Shown here: piece by piece, positions 1 to 7,427 of the stretch | Numbering within the stretch: position 1 is the stretch's first letter | Layout: every line of letters begins with the position of its first letter | Assembly: GCA_964531285.1 (NCBI GenBank) | Contig: CAZHDI010000052.1 | Span: forward strand, 1 to 20,445 | Direction: 5' to 3' | DNA length: 20,445 bases | DNA from: CAZHDI01 sp964531285 | Lineage (GTDB): Bacteria > Pseudomonadota > Alphaproteobacteria > JAJFIK01 | Position numbers and translations under genes: made by a program | The notes under the pieces: generated by a model | What the model saw: the letters and a program-made list of their open reading frames with translations, nothing else | Databases searched by the model: none | What the model was told of the DNA's origin: nothing

Positions 1-363
1 GGCGATGACCGGCGCGGCCCCCGTGCCGGTGCCGCCGCCCATGCCGGCGGTGATGAACACCATATGCGAGCCGGTGAGCTGATCGATGATTTCCGGCAGG
101 GACTCTTCCGCCGCCGCGCACCCGACTTCGGGACGCGACCCGGCACCGAGACCCTCGGTGATCGAGTTCCCCATCTGGATCTTGCGTTCCACCGTCGAGT
201 TGGCCATGGCCTGCGCGTCGGTGTTGGCAATAACGAATTCGACCCCTTCGAGATTCGCCCGGATCATGTTGCTAACGGCGTTGCCGCCGGCGCCCCCGAC
301 ACCGAACACCGTGATCCGCGGCGTCAATTCGGTGATATCGGGCACCTTGAGATTGATGCTCAT
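1..363 (-). CDS. ftsZ: Cell division GTPase FtsZ, N-terminal part (cut by window edge)
   Basis: FtsZ is the tubulin-like GTPase that polymerises into the cytokinetic ring at midcell and recruits the divisome. Only the first 121 codons are in the window; the gene continues past position 1. The reading starts MSINLKVPDITELTPR, followed by the nucleotide-binding GVGGAGGNAV loop (about residues 21-30), IANTDAQAM (about 45-53) and the tubulin signature GMGGGTGTGAAP near residues 108-119. The ATG at 363 has a GGAGG ribosome binding site 5 nt upstream. It is the last gene of the cluster, 149 nt downstream of ftsA, and that gap carries CtrA-like half-sites. In Caulobacter, CtrA is known to repress ftsZ. 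The identity is secure; the C-terminal tail that binds FtsA cannot be seen. Confidence 0.97.
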   Translation of the reverse strand, partial: MSINLKVPDITELTPRITVFGVGGAGGNAVSNMIRANLEGVEFVIANTDAQAMANSTVERKIQMGNSITEGLGAGSRPEVGCAAAEESLPEIIDQLTGSHMVFITAGMGGGTGTGAAPVIA

Positions 364-449
364 ACTTGCCTCCGCTCGGTATCTTTTCGCATCGCCCCGC
401 TCCCGCACCGACCCCTCTTTTCGAGTTGGTCTTATGTGTGCCCACGTCT

Positions 450-465
450 GTTCAGTTTTCTGAAC
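450..465. repeat. Inverted repeat in the ftsA-ftsZ gap
   Basis: GTTCAG, a 4-nt spacer of T, then CTGAAC forms a perfect 6-bp dyad. It sits between the CtrA-like half-sites and the ftsZ ribosome binding site. It could be an operator or a small hairpin in the ftsZ leader. No T-run follows it, so it is not a good terminator. Function unknown. Confidence 0.4.
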
Positions 466-480
466 TGTTGCTTACTGTGG

Positions 481-505
481 TTAACAACCCGTTTAGAGCG
501 GTTAA
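481..505. promoter_or_regulatory. Candidate degenerate CtrA binding site upstream of ftsZ
   Basis: On the plus strand, TTAA (481-484), seven bases, then TTTA (492-495) matches the CtrA pattern TTAA-N7-TTAA at 7 of 8 positions. A second exact TTAA lies at 502-505, 21 bp from the first. Read along ftsZ, both outer half-sites are TTAACC, two helical turns apart. The site lies in the ftsA/ftsZ gap, about 120-140 bp before the ftsZ start. CtrA control of ftsZ is established in Caulobacter; its use here is inferred from the match. Confidence 0.5.
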
Positions 506-512
506 CAAACCC

Positions 513-1790
513 CTAAAAATTCGCCTTCAGCCAACGGCCGATCTGACCGATTTGACCCAAGGACCCCGCTGTTTCGGCGGGTTCTTCCGTCTTCGACGCT
601 TCACGCGGCGCCCGCGAGGGATACGCCACCAATCCGGCACAGCCCGTGAAGGCCGGCCCATTCACCGAGTCGGGAACGCCCAGAAAGCCGACCGGACGAC
701 CGGTCCGGACCGGCTTGTTCAGCATACGGGAGGCCAGTTCGCGCACCCCGGTCAACTGACTGGCCCCACCGGTTAGCACGACTCGCCGCCCCGCAACATC
801 TTCAAACCCGCTTTGGGCCACGCGTTCGCGCACCAATTCGAGGGTTTCTTCAACACGCGGTGCGATGATTCCCGTCAAGACGGATCGTGGCACCTGATTC
901 GACGCACCGTCGAAATCTTCGCCAATTTGCGGCACATCGATCAGTTCACGGTCATCGGACGGCGACGGCAGGGCGCTGCCATACAGCGTTTTCATGCGTT
1001 CCGCGTCGCTGAGCGGCGTGGATAGACCCCGGGCCAGGTCGCTGGTGACATGCTGGCCGCCGACCGGGACCACATCGGTGTACATCACATGGCCATCGAA
1101 GAAGATCGACACGGTGGTCGATCCGCCGCCCATGTCGATCAAAGTGGTGCCCAGTTCGAATTCGTCCGGCACCAGCGCGGCCAGGGCGCTGGCATAGGGC
1201 GCGGCCACATAGCCGGCGACCTCCAGGTGACAGCGTTTGATCGCAACCGCGAGATTGCGCAGCGGCGCACTCGATGTGCTGATCAGATGCATGGTGACGC
1301 CAAGGCGCTGGCCCAGCATACCGCGCGGATCGCTGATGCCTTTCGACCCATCGATCGAGAAGCCGAGCGGCAGGGCGTGCAGCAGCGTGCGGTCCTTCAG
1401 CGGAACACTGGCGCGGGCGAGCCCGGTGACCCGGCGCAGATCGCCGATGGCCACTTCGCGGTCGGACAATTGGGTCTCGACCCCGGCGTGATGGCTCTCA
1501 AGGCTGGGATGAGTGAGATTCACCCAGACCTTCTGGACCACGACACCGGCCATGCGCTCCGCCGTGTCGACCGCGCCGCGAATCGCCTCTTCCGCCGACT
1601 GAATGTCGACGACCACACCCTTTTTCACACCGCGGGAAATCTGATGGCCGACACCCAGAACCTTGATGTCCGGCTCGCCATCGGCGCGCACCGGCATCAC
1701 CTTGGCCACAAAGCAGGTGATCTTCGTCGAGCCGATATCCAGCCCCGCCACGATGCCCTGCTTGCCGGTGCCCCGGATCCTGTCGCCCAT
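513..1790 (-). CDS. ftsA: Cell division protein FtsA
   Basis: FtsA is an actin-fold ATPase that tethers FtsZ filaments to the inner membrane and recruits later divisome proteins. The 425-residue length is normal for the family. Visible motifs are phosphate 1 LDIGSTK (about 17-23), phosphate 2 LIDMGGGST (about 217-225) and the adenosine motif VVLTGGAS (about 337-344). The 1C (SHS2-type) region lies near residues 85-165. The C-terminal IGQIGRWLKANF (about 414-425) is the amphipathic membrane-targeting helix, set off by a Ser/Glu/Ala-rich linker. The ATG at 1790 is preceded closely by GAGGCGAGG. It lies 168 nt downstream of ftsQ, an unusually large gap for this cluster, and 149 nt upstream of ftsZ. 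Nothing essential seems to be missing. Confidence 0.97.
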   Translation of the reverse strand: MGDRIRGTGKQGIVAGLDIGSTKITCFVAKVMPVRADGEPDIKVLGVGHQISRGVKKGVVVDIQSAEEAIRGAVDTAERMAGVVVQKVWVNLTHPSLESHHAGVETQLSDREVAIGDLRRVTGLARASVPLKDRTLLHALPLGFSIDGSKGISDPRGMLGQRLGVTMHLISTSSAPLRNLAVAIKRCHLEVAGYVAAPYASALAALVPDEFELGTTLIDMGGGSTTVSIFFDGHVMYTDVVPVGGQHVTSDLARGLSTPLSDAERMKTLYGSALPSPSDDRELIDVPQIGEDFDGASNQVPRSVLTGIIAPRVEETLELVRERVAQSGFEDVAGRRVVLTGGASQLTGVRELASRMLNKPVRTGRPVGFLGVPDSVNGPAFTGCAGLVAYPSRAPREASKTEEPAETAGSLGQIGQIGRWLKANF

Positions 1791-1823
1791 AACCCTCGCC
1801 TCGTTCGCCGTCCGGGCCCATCC

Positions 1824-1879
1824 GATTCGCCGGTAACCGGCGGCCCTGCCATGCCACTATGGCGCCTGACTCGCGAGTC
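1824..1879. promoter_or_regulatory. ftsQ-ftsA intergenic region with palindromes and three GANTC sites
   Basis: The 168-nt gap 1791-1958 holds two perfect dyads. GACTCGCGAGTC (1868-1879) is a 12-bp palindrome. CGCCGGT-A-ACCGGCG (1828-1842) is a 15-nt dyad. The palindrome contains GACTC and GAGTC, and GATTC lies at 1824-1828, so three GANTC motifs occur within 56 bp just upstream of ftsA. GANTC is the CcrM methylation site in Alphaproteobacteria, and methylation near promoters can work through GcrA. I see no convincing -35/-10 pair, so a promoter here is an inference. Confidence 0.4.
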
Positions 1880-1958
1880 TGGGGAGTAAGAAGATGGCCG
1901 GAAGCCGGAAAAATCCTGATTTGCTCGCAGGATACCGCCCGGAGCGCAGCCAGGAGCT

Positions 1959-2921
1959 TCAGTCTTCGTCCATGAGCCGGAAGCGTGCCTGCCAAGGCTC
2001 GTCCGCCGCACGCGTCCCATCGCCGGTCGGTTTGACGATGATCTGATCGGGCAGCCGCAGGTCGATGACCGCAATGTCGCGCATCAAAAGGCGATAGTCC
2101 GAATCAAGAGCGGCGATCTCGCGAATCGCGCGCTCAACATCCGTGTCCGGAAGGCGCACGTCAATACCGTTGTCGAGGCGCAGGTTCCAGCGGCGGTTGC
2201 CGACCCGGCTGGCGGCCTTCAAACGCGAACGCAGACCCGGGGCCTCAGCCAAGGCGGCGATCAGATCGGCCGCGTGCTCATTGGCGCCCTCGCCGACGAC
2301 CTGAGGCAGATGCGCGTAGTCCCCGATATTGTCCGCGACAAGTTTTTCCATGACCACGCCGTCGGCGCCGATCAGCAGGAACTGTCCGCCGGTCTGCCAG
2401 ATCGCGAAGGGTGCGCGTTCCATGATTCGCACATGGAGGCGGTCCGGCAGCAGGCGCATGACATCGGCGCTTTGCACCCAGGGCAGTGCCTCGATGCGGT
2501 CGCGTGCGGCATGGGTGTCGAAATCGAACAGCATCATGCCCTGTTCGGCCCGGAGTGCCTGAAGCACCTGGGACTCAGAGAGCCGCTCACGCCCTTCGAC
2601 GCTCACCTGCGCGACGCGCAACCCCGCCGCGCCCAGAACATCGTGGCCCAGACCGACCGCAATGGTGCCGGTGCGGGCGACCGCGCCGGATGCCCACAAG
2701 CCATAGGCGACCAGCAGCACGAGGGACAGCACACAGAACATCACCAGAGGCTGATAGCGCTCCAGATCACGGCGCAGGCCGGTATAGAAACGCTGCCAGC
2801 GGCGGTCCCATGGGCCCGGACGGCGGCGCAGCCGGGAATTGGCGTCCCGGGCGGCGTTGTGCGCCCGGGCTTTGGCCCCCGATCCTTTGGCGCCGCGCGC
2901 CTGGGCACTCATCGCGGACAT
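1959..2921 (-). CDS. ftsQ: Cell division protein FtsQ
   Basis: FtsQ is a bitopic inner-membrane divisome protein that links early components to the FtsW/FtsI synthase through the FtsQLB complex. The 320 residues comprise a long basic cytoplasmic tail (about 1-55, rich in Arg and Ala), one membrane span (about 58-78), and a periplasmic POTRA domain (about 101-168, starting LRVAQVSVEGRERLSESQVL and including LPWVQSADVMRLLPDRLHVRI). The FtsQ beta domain follows. The start at 2921 is chosen because GGAGG lies 7 nt before it. A second in-frame Met at 2912 forms an ATGA overlap with the ddl stop, but its spacing from that ribosome binding site is poor. The open frame extends upstream into ddl, but that part does not resemble FtsQ. 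Confidence 0.94.
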   Translation of the reverse strand: MSAMSAQARGAKGSGAKARAHNAARDANSRLRRRPGPWDRRWQRFYTGLRRDLERYQPLVMFCVLSLVLLVAYGLWASGAVARTGTIAVGLGHDVLGAAGLRVAQVSVEGRERLSESQVLQALRAEQGMMLFDFDTHAARDRIEALPWVQSADVMRLLPDRLHVRIMERAPFAIWQTGGQFLLIGADGVVMEKLVADNIGDYAHLPQVVGEGANEHAADLIAALAEAPGLRSRLKAASRVGNRRWNLRLDNGIDVRLPDTDVERAIREIAALDSDYRLLMRDIAVIDLRLPDQIIVKPTGDGTRAADEPWQARFRLMDED

Positions 2922-3871
2922 GTAGCGTCCTCCACCATCCATTGCACCAGCGCCTCGAAGGTGATGCCGGCGGCGCTGGCCTGCTCGGGCAGCAAGGAGG
3001 TGGGAGTCATTCCGGGTTGCGTATTGATTTCCAACAGCACCAGCTTGCCAGGGCCGCCATCGGCCCGCCCGTCCGGCGTGTCGTCGAAGCGGAAATCCGA
3101 ACGGGTCGCGCCCCGGCACCCGAGCGCCCGGTGGGCATCCAGGGCATAGGCCATGGCGGCCTCGGCGATCTCGGCGGGCACATCGGCAGGCACGACGTGA
3201 AGCGATCCGCCCGCGGCATATTTGGCTTCATAGTCATAAAATTGAGTGCGCGGCACAATTTCGGTGACGCCGAGCGCCCGGTCGCCCAGAACGCCGACCG
3301 TCAGTTCGCGGCCCGGGACGAAGGCTTCCAGCATCACCTGATCGCCAAAGGCCCAATCCGGACTGGTCAGGTCTTCGGGCAGCCGGTTATCGCCTTCGCG
3401 AATCACGAAAACACCGACGCTCGAGCCCTGATTGATCGGTTTGACCACATAAGGCCGGGGCAGTACATCGCCGGCAATCGCCTCTTCGCGGTCGACAACC
3501 ACGCTTTCGGCGACCGGCAGACCGTACTCGCGGAACACCGATTTGGCCCGCTGCTTGTCCATCGCCAGGGCCGAGGCCAGCACGCCGGAATGGGTATAAG
3601 GCAGGCGCAGGCATTCCAGGACACCCTGGACGCAGCCATCCTCCCCCCACGGACCATGGAGCGCATTGAGGACGACATCGGGCGCCGCTTCGGTGAGGAC
3701 GCTCGCCAGATCCGGTCCCGCATCGATCTCGGTGACGCGATAACCGACCGCCCGGCACGCCTCGGCAATCGCCGCGCCGGTGACCAGCGAAACATCGCGC
3801 TCAGCCGACCAGCCGCCCATCAAAATGGCGACATGGGTCGAAGCGGGGTCGCGTTTGAGTGTGTCGGTCAT
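2909..3871 (-). CDS. ddl: D-alanine--D-alanine ligase
   Basis: This cytoplasmic ATP-grasp enzyme joins two D-alanines to make the dipeptide that MurF adds to the precursor. The protein has 320 residues, normal for the DdlB type found in dcw clusters. The N-terminal domain has HVAILMGGWSAERDVSL (about 13-29) and HGPWGEDGCVQG (about 72-83). The ATP-grasp part has YVVKPINQGSSVGV (about 141-154), and the metal-binding end is LLEINTQPGMTPTSLLPEQA (about 279-298). The start at 3871 forms an ATGA overlap with the murB stop and has AAGGA upstream. A Met 36 nt earlier would extend into murB and is less likely. The 3' end overlaps the ftsQ start by 13 nt. Confidence 0.96.
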   Translation of the reverse strand: MTDTLKRDPASTHVAILMGGWSAERDVSLVTGAAIAEACRAVGYRVTEIDAGPDLASVLTEAAPDVVLNALHGPWGEDGCVQGVLECLRLPYTHSGVLASALAMDKQRAKSVFREYGLPVAESVVVDREEAIAGDVLPRPYVVKPINQGSSVGVFVIREGDNRLPEDLTSPDWAFGDQVMLEAFVPGRELTVGVLGDRALGVTEIVPRTQFYDYEAKYAAGGSLHVVPADVPAEIAEAAMAYALDAHRALGCRGATRSDFRFDDTPDGRADGGPGKLVLLEINTQPGMTPTSLLPEQASAAGITFEALVQWMVEDATCPR

Positions 3872-4788
3872 TCGGCGTCCTTTCGCCCCAGCCGCCGGAT
3901 TTCCCATTCGAGCATGATTCCGCTCGATGCGTGGACCCGGGCGCGGACCTCCTCGCCCAAAGTCTCCAGGTCACGGGCGCTGGCCGTGCCGTGATTGATC
4001 AAGAAATTGCAATGCAGGTCGGAGACCTGCGCATCGCCATGGGTCAGGCCCCGGCAGCCGGCCGCATCGATCAATTGCCAGGCCTTGTGGCCGTCCGGGT
4101 TCTTGAAGGTGCTGCCGCCGGTCCGGCTCTTGACCGGCTGGGTGGCCTCGCGGGACGCGGTGATCTCATCCATCCGGGCCGCGATCGTCTCGAAGTCGCC
4201 CGGCGTGCCCTCGAACACGGCCTCGATGAAGAGGAGATCGTGCGGCGCGGCGGATGTGCGGTAGCGAAAGCCCATCTCGTCCGGGCCCAGCACATGGCGG
4301 CGTCCGGCCCGGTCGAGTGCCACGGCCTCGACAAAGGCATCGCAGGTCTCGCGGCCATAAGCACCGGCATTCATGCGCAGCGCGCCGCCGATGCTGCCCG
4401 GAATGCCGCGATAAAATTCAAGGCCCGAAAGCCCGGCCTCATGGGCGGCCTTGGCCAGCGCCACATCGAGCACCGCCGTCCCGGCCCTGAGCCTCTTTTC
4501 GCCGATCCGCTCAATCCCGGCGAAGGGTTTGCCCAGTCGGATGACCACACCCGGAATGCCGCCGTCGCGCACCAAGAGGTTCGATCCGACGCCGACCACG
4601 GTCACTGGAATGTCCGCGGGCGTCGCGGCCAGAAATGCCGACAGATCGTCCGTATCCGCCGGCATGAAGAGAACATCCGCCGGACCGCCGACCCGGAACC
4701 AGGTGATCTCCGCAAGGCGGGCCGCCGGAATCAGGCGCCCGCGCACCGGCGGCAACCGCCCGGCCAGGTCGTCCGCGACCGGGGTCAT
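3868..4788 (-). CDS. murB: UDP-N-acetylenolpyruvoylglucosamine reductase
   Basis: MurB is a FAD flavoprotein that reduces UDP-GlcNAc-enolpyruvate with NADPH to UDP-MurNAc, the second committed cytoplasmic step of peptidoglycan synthesis. The 306-residue protein shows the FAD-binding pieces WFRVGGPADVL (about 30-40) and VVGVGSNLLVRDGG (about 64-77). GIPGSIGGALRMNAGAYG is at about 128-145. The catalytic region GGSTFKNPDG (about 224-233) contains the expected proton-donor Ser226, and a C-terminal Glu lies in LEWEIRRLG (about 293-301). The short length fits the type II form common in Alphaproteobacteria. ATGA overlaps couple it to murC upstream and ddl downstream. Confidence 0.96.
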   Translation of the reverse strand: MTPVADDLAGRLPPVRGRLIPAARLAEITWFRVGGPADVLFMPADTDDLSAFLAATPADIPVTVVGVGSNLLVRDGGIPGVVIRLGKPFAGIERIGEKRLRAGTAVLDVALAKAAHEAGLSGLEFYRGIPGSIGGALRMNAGAYGRETCDAFVEAVALDRAGRRHVLGPDEMGFRYRTSAAPHDLLFIEAVFEGTPGDFETIAARMDEITASREATQPVKSRTGGSTFKNPDGHKAWQLIDAAGCRGLTHGDAQVSDLHCNFLINHGTASARDLETLGEEVRARVHASSGIMLEWEIRRLGRKDAE

Positions 4789-6221
4789 TGCCCTGCTCCG
4801 CGCCCGCCCGCACCGGTTCCAAGCGCCGCGAGATCGCCGGGCAGCGCATGGGCCCAGCCGGTGATGTTGCCTGCGCCAAGGCAGACAACCAGATCGCCCG
4901 GCTCCGCCAGGTCACGGATCTGATCGGCGAGCGCCTGCGGTCCGTCCAGGGCAACGGCCCTGCGGTGACCATGGTCGATCAGCCCGCGGACAAGACTGTC
5001 CCGGTCCGCGCCCTCGATGGCGCTCTCCCCGGCGGCATAGACATCGGCCACAAGCACCACATCGGCATCGTTGAAGCAGGTGCAAAAATCATCGAACAGC
5101 GCTTTGAGGCGTGAATAGCGGTGGGGCTGAACGACGGCGATCACCTTGCCGGCGGTGGTTTCGCGCGCCGCCGCCAGAACCGCTGAAATCTCCACCGGAT
5201 GGTGGCCATAATCGTCGATGATCGACACGCCATTCCACATGCCGGTCCGCGTGAAGCGCCGCCGCACACCGCCGAAGCCGGCCAGCGCCGCGCGCACATC
5301 CTGTTCCTCGATGCCCATTTCGAGCCCGACCGCGATGGCCGCGAGCGCGTTCTGGACATTGTGGCGCCCCGGCATGGGCAGCTTGAACCCCGGCAACAGG
5401 CGGTCATCGCCGCCGTCGCGGCCCTGGATCAACACATCGAAATGGGTCGCCCCGCTTTCGAATTTGAGATCCACCGCGCGCACATCCGCCTGCGGAGAAA
5501 ACCCGTAGGACACGACCCGCCGGTCCCGGATGCGCCCGACCATGGCCTGCACGTCCGGGTGATCCAGGCACAGCACCGCGAAGCCGTAAAAGGGGATGTT
5601 TTCGACAAAGGTCTCGAAGGCATCCTTGAGCGCCTCGAAGGCCCCGTAATGATCCAGATGTTCCGGATCGATATTCGTCACCACCGCGATGGTCGAGGGC
5701 AGCTTGACGAAGGTCCCGTCGGACTCGTCCGCCTCGACCACCATCCAGTCGCCCTTGCCCAGGACCGCGTTCGATCCGTAGGCGTTGATAATGCCGCCAT
5801 TGATCACGGTCGGCGCCTTGGCCCCCGCTTCGAGCACCGCCGCAACCAGCGAGGTGGTCGTGGTCTTGCCATGGGTGCCGCCGACCGAGACACAGTATTT
5901 CAGGCGCATCAGTTCGGCCAGCATCTCCGCGCGGCGGACAATCGGCAGGAACCGGGCGCGGGCCTCGACGAGTTCCGGATTGTCGGCTTTGATCGCGGAG
6001 GACACGACGACCACCTGCGCCTCACCCAGATTGTCCGGGTCCTGGCCAATGGCGATGGGAACGCCCAGATCGCGCAGCCGGCGAACATTGGCGTTTTCGC
6101 TCAAGTCCGAGCCCTGCACCTTATAGCCGAGCGTGTGCATCACCTCGGCGATGCCGCTCATACCGATCCCGCCGATGCCGATGAAATGCAGCGCGCCGAT
6201 ATCGAAGGGAATGCTTCTCAT
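4785..6221 (-). CDS. murC: UDP-N-acetylmuramate--L-alanine ligase
   Basis: MurC adds L-alanine to UDP-MurNAc with ATP, starting the stem peptide in the cytoplasm. The 478-residue length matches the family. The N-terminal Rossmann-like domain opens with FIGIGGIGMSGIAEVM (about 13-28). The P-loop GGTHGKTTTTSL lies near 114-125, EADESDGTF near 163-171, TNIDPEHLDHYG near 182-193, and the C-terminal domain has DDYGHHPVEI. The ribosome binding site before the ATG at 6221 is weak. The gene follows murG after a 42-nt gap, one of the few uncoupled junctions, and overlaps murB by ATGA. The C-terminal 12 residues are Gly-rich and probably dispensable. Confidence 0.97.
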   Translation of the reverse strand: MRSIPFDIGALHFIGIGGIGMSGIAEVMHTLGYKVQGSDLSENANVRRLRDLGVPIAIGQDPDNLGEAQVVVVSSAIKADNPELVEARARFLPIVRRAEMLAELMRLKYCVSVGGTHGKTTTTSLVAAVLEAGAKAPTVINGGIINAYGSNAVLGKGDWMVVEADESDGTFVKLPSTIAVVTNIDPEHLDHYGAFEALKDAFETFVENIPFYGFAVLCLDHPDVQAMVGRIRDRRVVSYGFSPQADVRAVDLKFESGATHFDVLIQGRDGGDDRLLPGFKLPMPGRHNVQNALAAIAVGLEMGIEEQDVRAALAGFGGVRRRFTRTGMWNGVSIIDDYGHHPVEISAVLAAARETTAGKVIAVVQPHRYSRLKALFDDFCTCFNDADVVLVADVYAAGESAIEGADRDSLVRGLIDHGHRRAVALDGPQALADQIRDLAEPGDLVVCLGAGNITGWAHALPGDLAALGTGAGGRGAGQ

Positions 6222-6263
6222 AAGGATGGGTCCGGAGCGTGAAGAGGAGTGCAGCGGGGCCGG

Positions 6264-7427
6264 TCAGGCCGCCGCCCGATTGGCCAACACGTCGCGGGCG
6301 AAATCATGGCCGCGATCGGTCAATCCTTCGACGAGGTCGGTCAGATTGCTGGTCGCCTCGGGCCGCCCCGCCTCCCAGGCCGCCGCCGCCGCCTGGATCA
6401 GCGCCGCATTATCGGTCAGCACCCGGCCCAAGCGCTCGCGCAGGGCCTCCGGCGTGAACTCGGGTTCCGGCACCGGCCAGGCCCCGCCGACATCGCTCAG
6501 CACGCGGGCGTTGACGGTCTGATGATCGTCCATGGCCGAGGGCAACGGCACCAGGATCGACGGCCGTCCGATCACGGCCAATTCGGTCACGGTGGACGCG
6601 CCGGCCCGCCCGATCACCAGATGGGAGGCGCTGATCCGTTCGGCCATATCGGTGAAAAAGGGCGCGCAGTCGGCCTCGATCCCGGCTTCGCGATAGGCGG
6701 TGCGCACCGCGTCGAGATTTTCCTCGCGGACCTGCTGGGTCACGCGCAGACGCGAGCGCATGCCCGCATCGAACCCGGTCAGGGCCTGGGGCACCACCTC
6801 GCCGAAAATCCGCGCGCCCTGACTGCCGCCGAACACCAGAAGCCGGATCGGCCCGCCATTATGCGGCGGCTTAAAGGCGTCATGGCGCCGGGCCACGATG
6901 GCGGCGCGCACGGGATTGCCGGTGACGACGGCCTTGGCCTGGGCGGCGGCGGGCACCCGTTCCAACCGGTCGAAGGCCGAGGCGATGAGATCGACCCGCG
7001 CGGCCATGGCCCGGTTCACCCGGCCCAGAATGGCGTTTTGTTCATGGATGCAGGTCGGAATGCCGCGCAGGCTCGCCCCCGCCATGGCCGGGAGCGCCGG
7101 ATAGCCGCCAAATCCGACGACGGCGGACGGTTTGAGCCGGCCCATCAGCTGCCAGGCCTGGAGAACGCCCGCCCCGATGGAACCGGCCGCGCCGATTTTG
7201 CCGATGGCCGAGCGTCCGGCAAAGGTGGCGGCATTGACCATGCGGATATCGGCCTGCGGAAACGCATCGGCATAGGTACGCCCGCGATCGTCGGTCATCA
7301 GAACGACCTTGCAGCCGCGCCGGGTCAACTCTTCGGCCAGCGCCTGGGCCGGAAACAGGTGGCCGCCGGTGCCGCCGGCGGCGATCACCACGGTCCGGGT
7401 CCGGGGTGCGGACAGGTGGTCAGTCAT
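6264..7427 (-). CDS. murG: Lipid II synthase MurG (UDP-GlcNAc transferase)
   Basis: MurG is a peripheral GT-B glycosyltransferase on the inner face of the membrane that adds GlcNAc to lipid I to form lipid II. The protein has 387 residues. Motifs are AAGGTGGHLFPA (about 16-27), GFGGYPALPA (about 105-114), HEQNAILGRVNR (about 128-139), the second Gly-rich loop FGGSQGARI (about 199-207) and the UDP-GlcNAc site RAGASTVTELAVIGRPSILV (about 274-293) with SAMDDHQTVNA after it. The start at 7427 is chosen because it forms TGATG with the ftsW stop and has GGAG 8 nt upstream. The frame stays open another 98 codons into ftsW without MurG similarity. It is made together with MraY and FtsW, which act just before and after it. 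Confidence 0.96.
   Translation of the reverse strand: MTDHLSAPRTRTVVIAAGGTGGHLFPAQALAEELTRRGCKVVLMTDDRGRTYADAFPQADIRMVNAATFAGRSAIGKIGAAGSIGAGVLQAWQLMGRLKPSAVVGFGGYPALPAMAGASLRGIPTCIHEQNAILGRVNRAMAARVDLIASAFDRLERVPAAAQAKAVVTGNPVRAAIVARRHDAFKPPHNGGPIRLLVFGGSQGARIFGEVVPQALTGFDAGMRSRLRVTQQVREENLDAVRTAYREAGIEADCAPFFTDMAERISASHLVIGRAGASTVTELAVIGRPSILVPLPSAMDDHQTVNARVLSDVGGAWPVPEPEFTPEALRERLGRVLTDNAALIQAAAAAWEAGRPEATSNLTDLVEGLTDRGHDFARDVLANRAAA

Noticed and set aside
450..465. Terminator between ftsA and ftsZ
   Set aside because: The dyad GTTCAG/CTGAAC is only 6 bp, AT-containing, and has no following T-run in the direction of transcription.
2922..3119. Upstream extension of the FtsQ frame
   Set aside because: It runs inside ddl, lacks FtsQ-like sequence, and a good ribosome binding site sits just before 2921.
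2486..3994. Open plus-strand frame of 502 codons opposite ftsQ and ddl
   Set aside because: It lies antisense to two well-recognised genes, has an Arg/Pro/Gly/His-rich composition typical of GC-rich antisense frames, and shows no domain.
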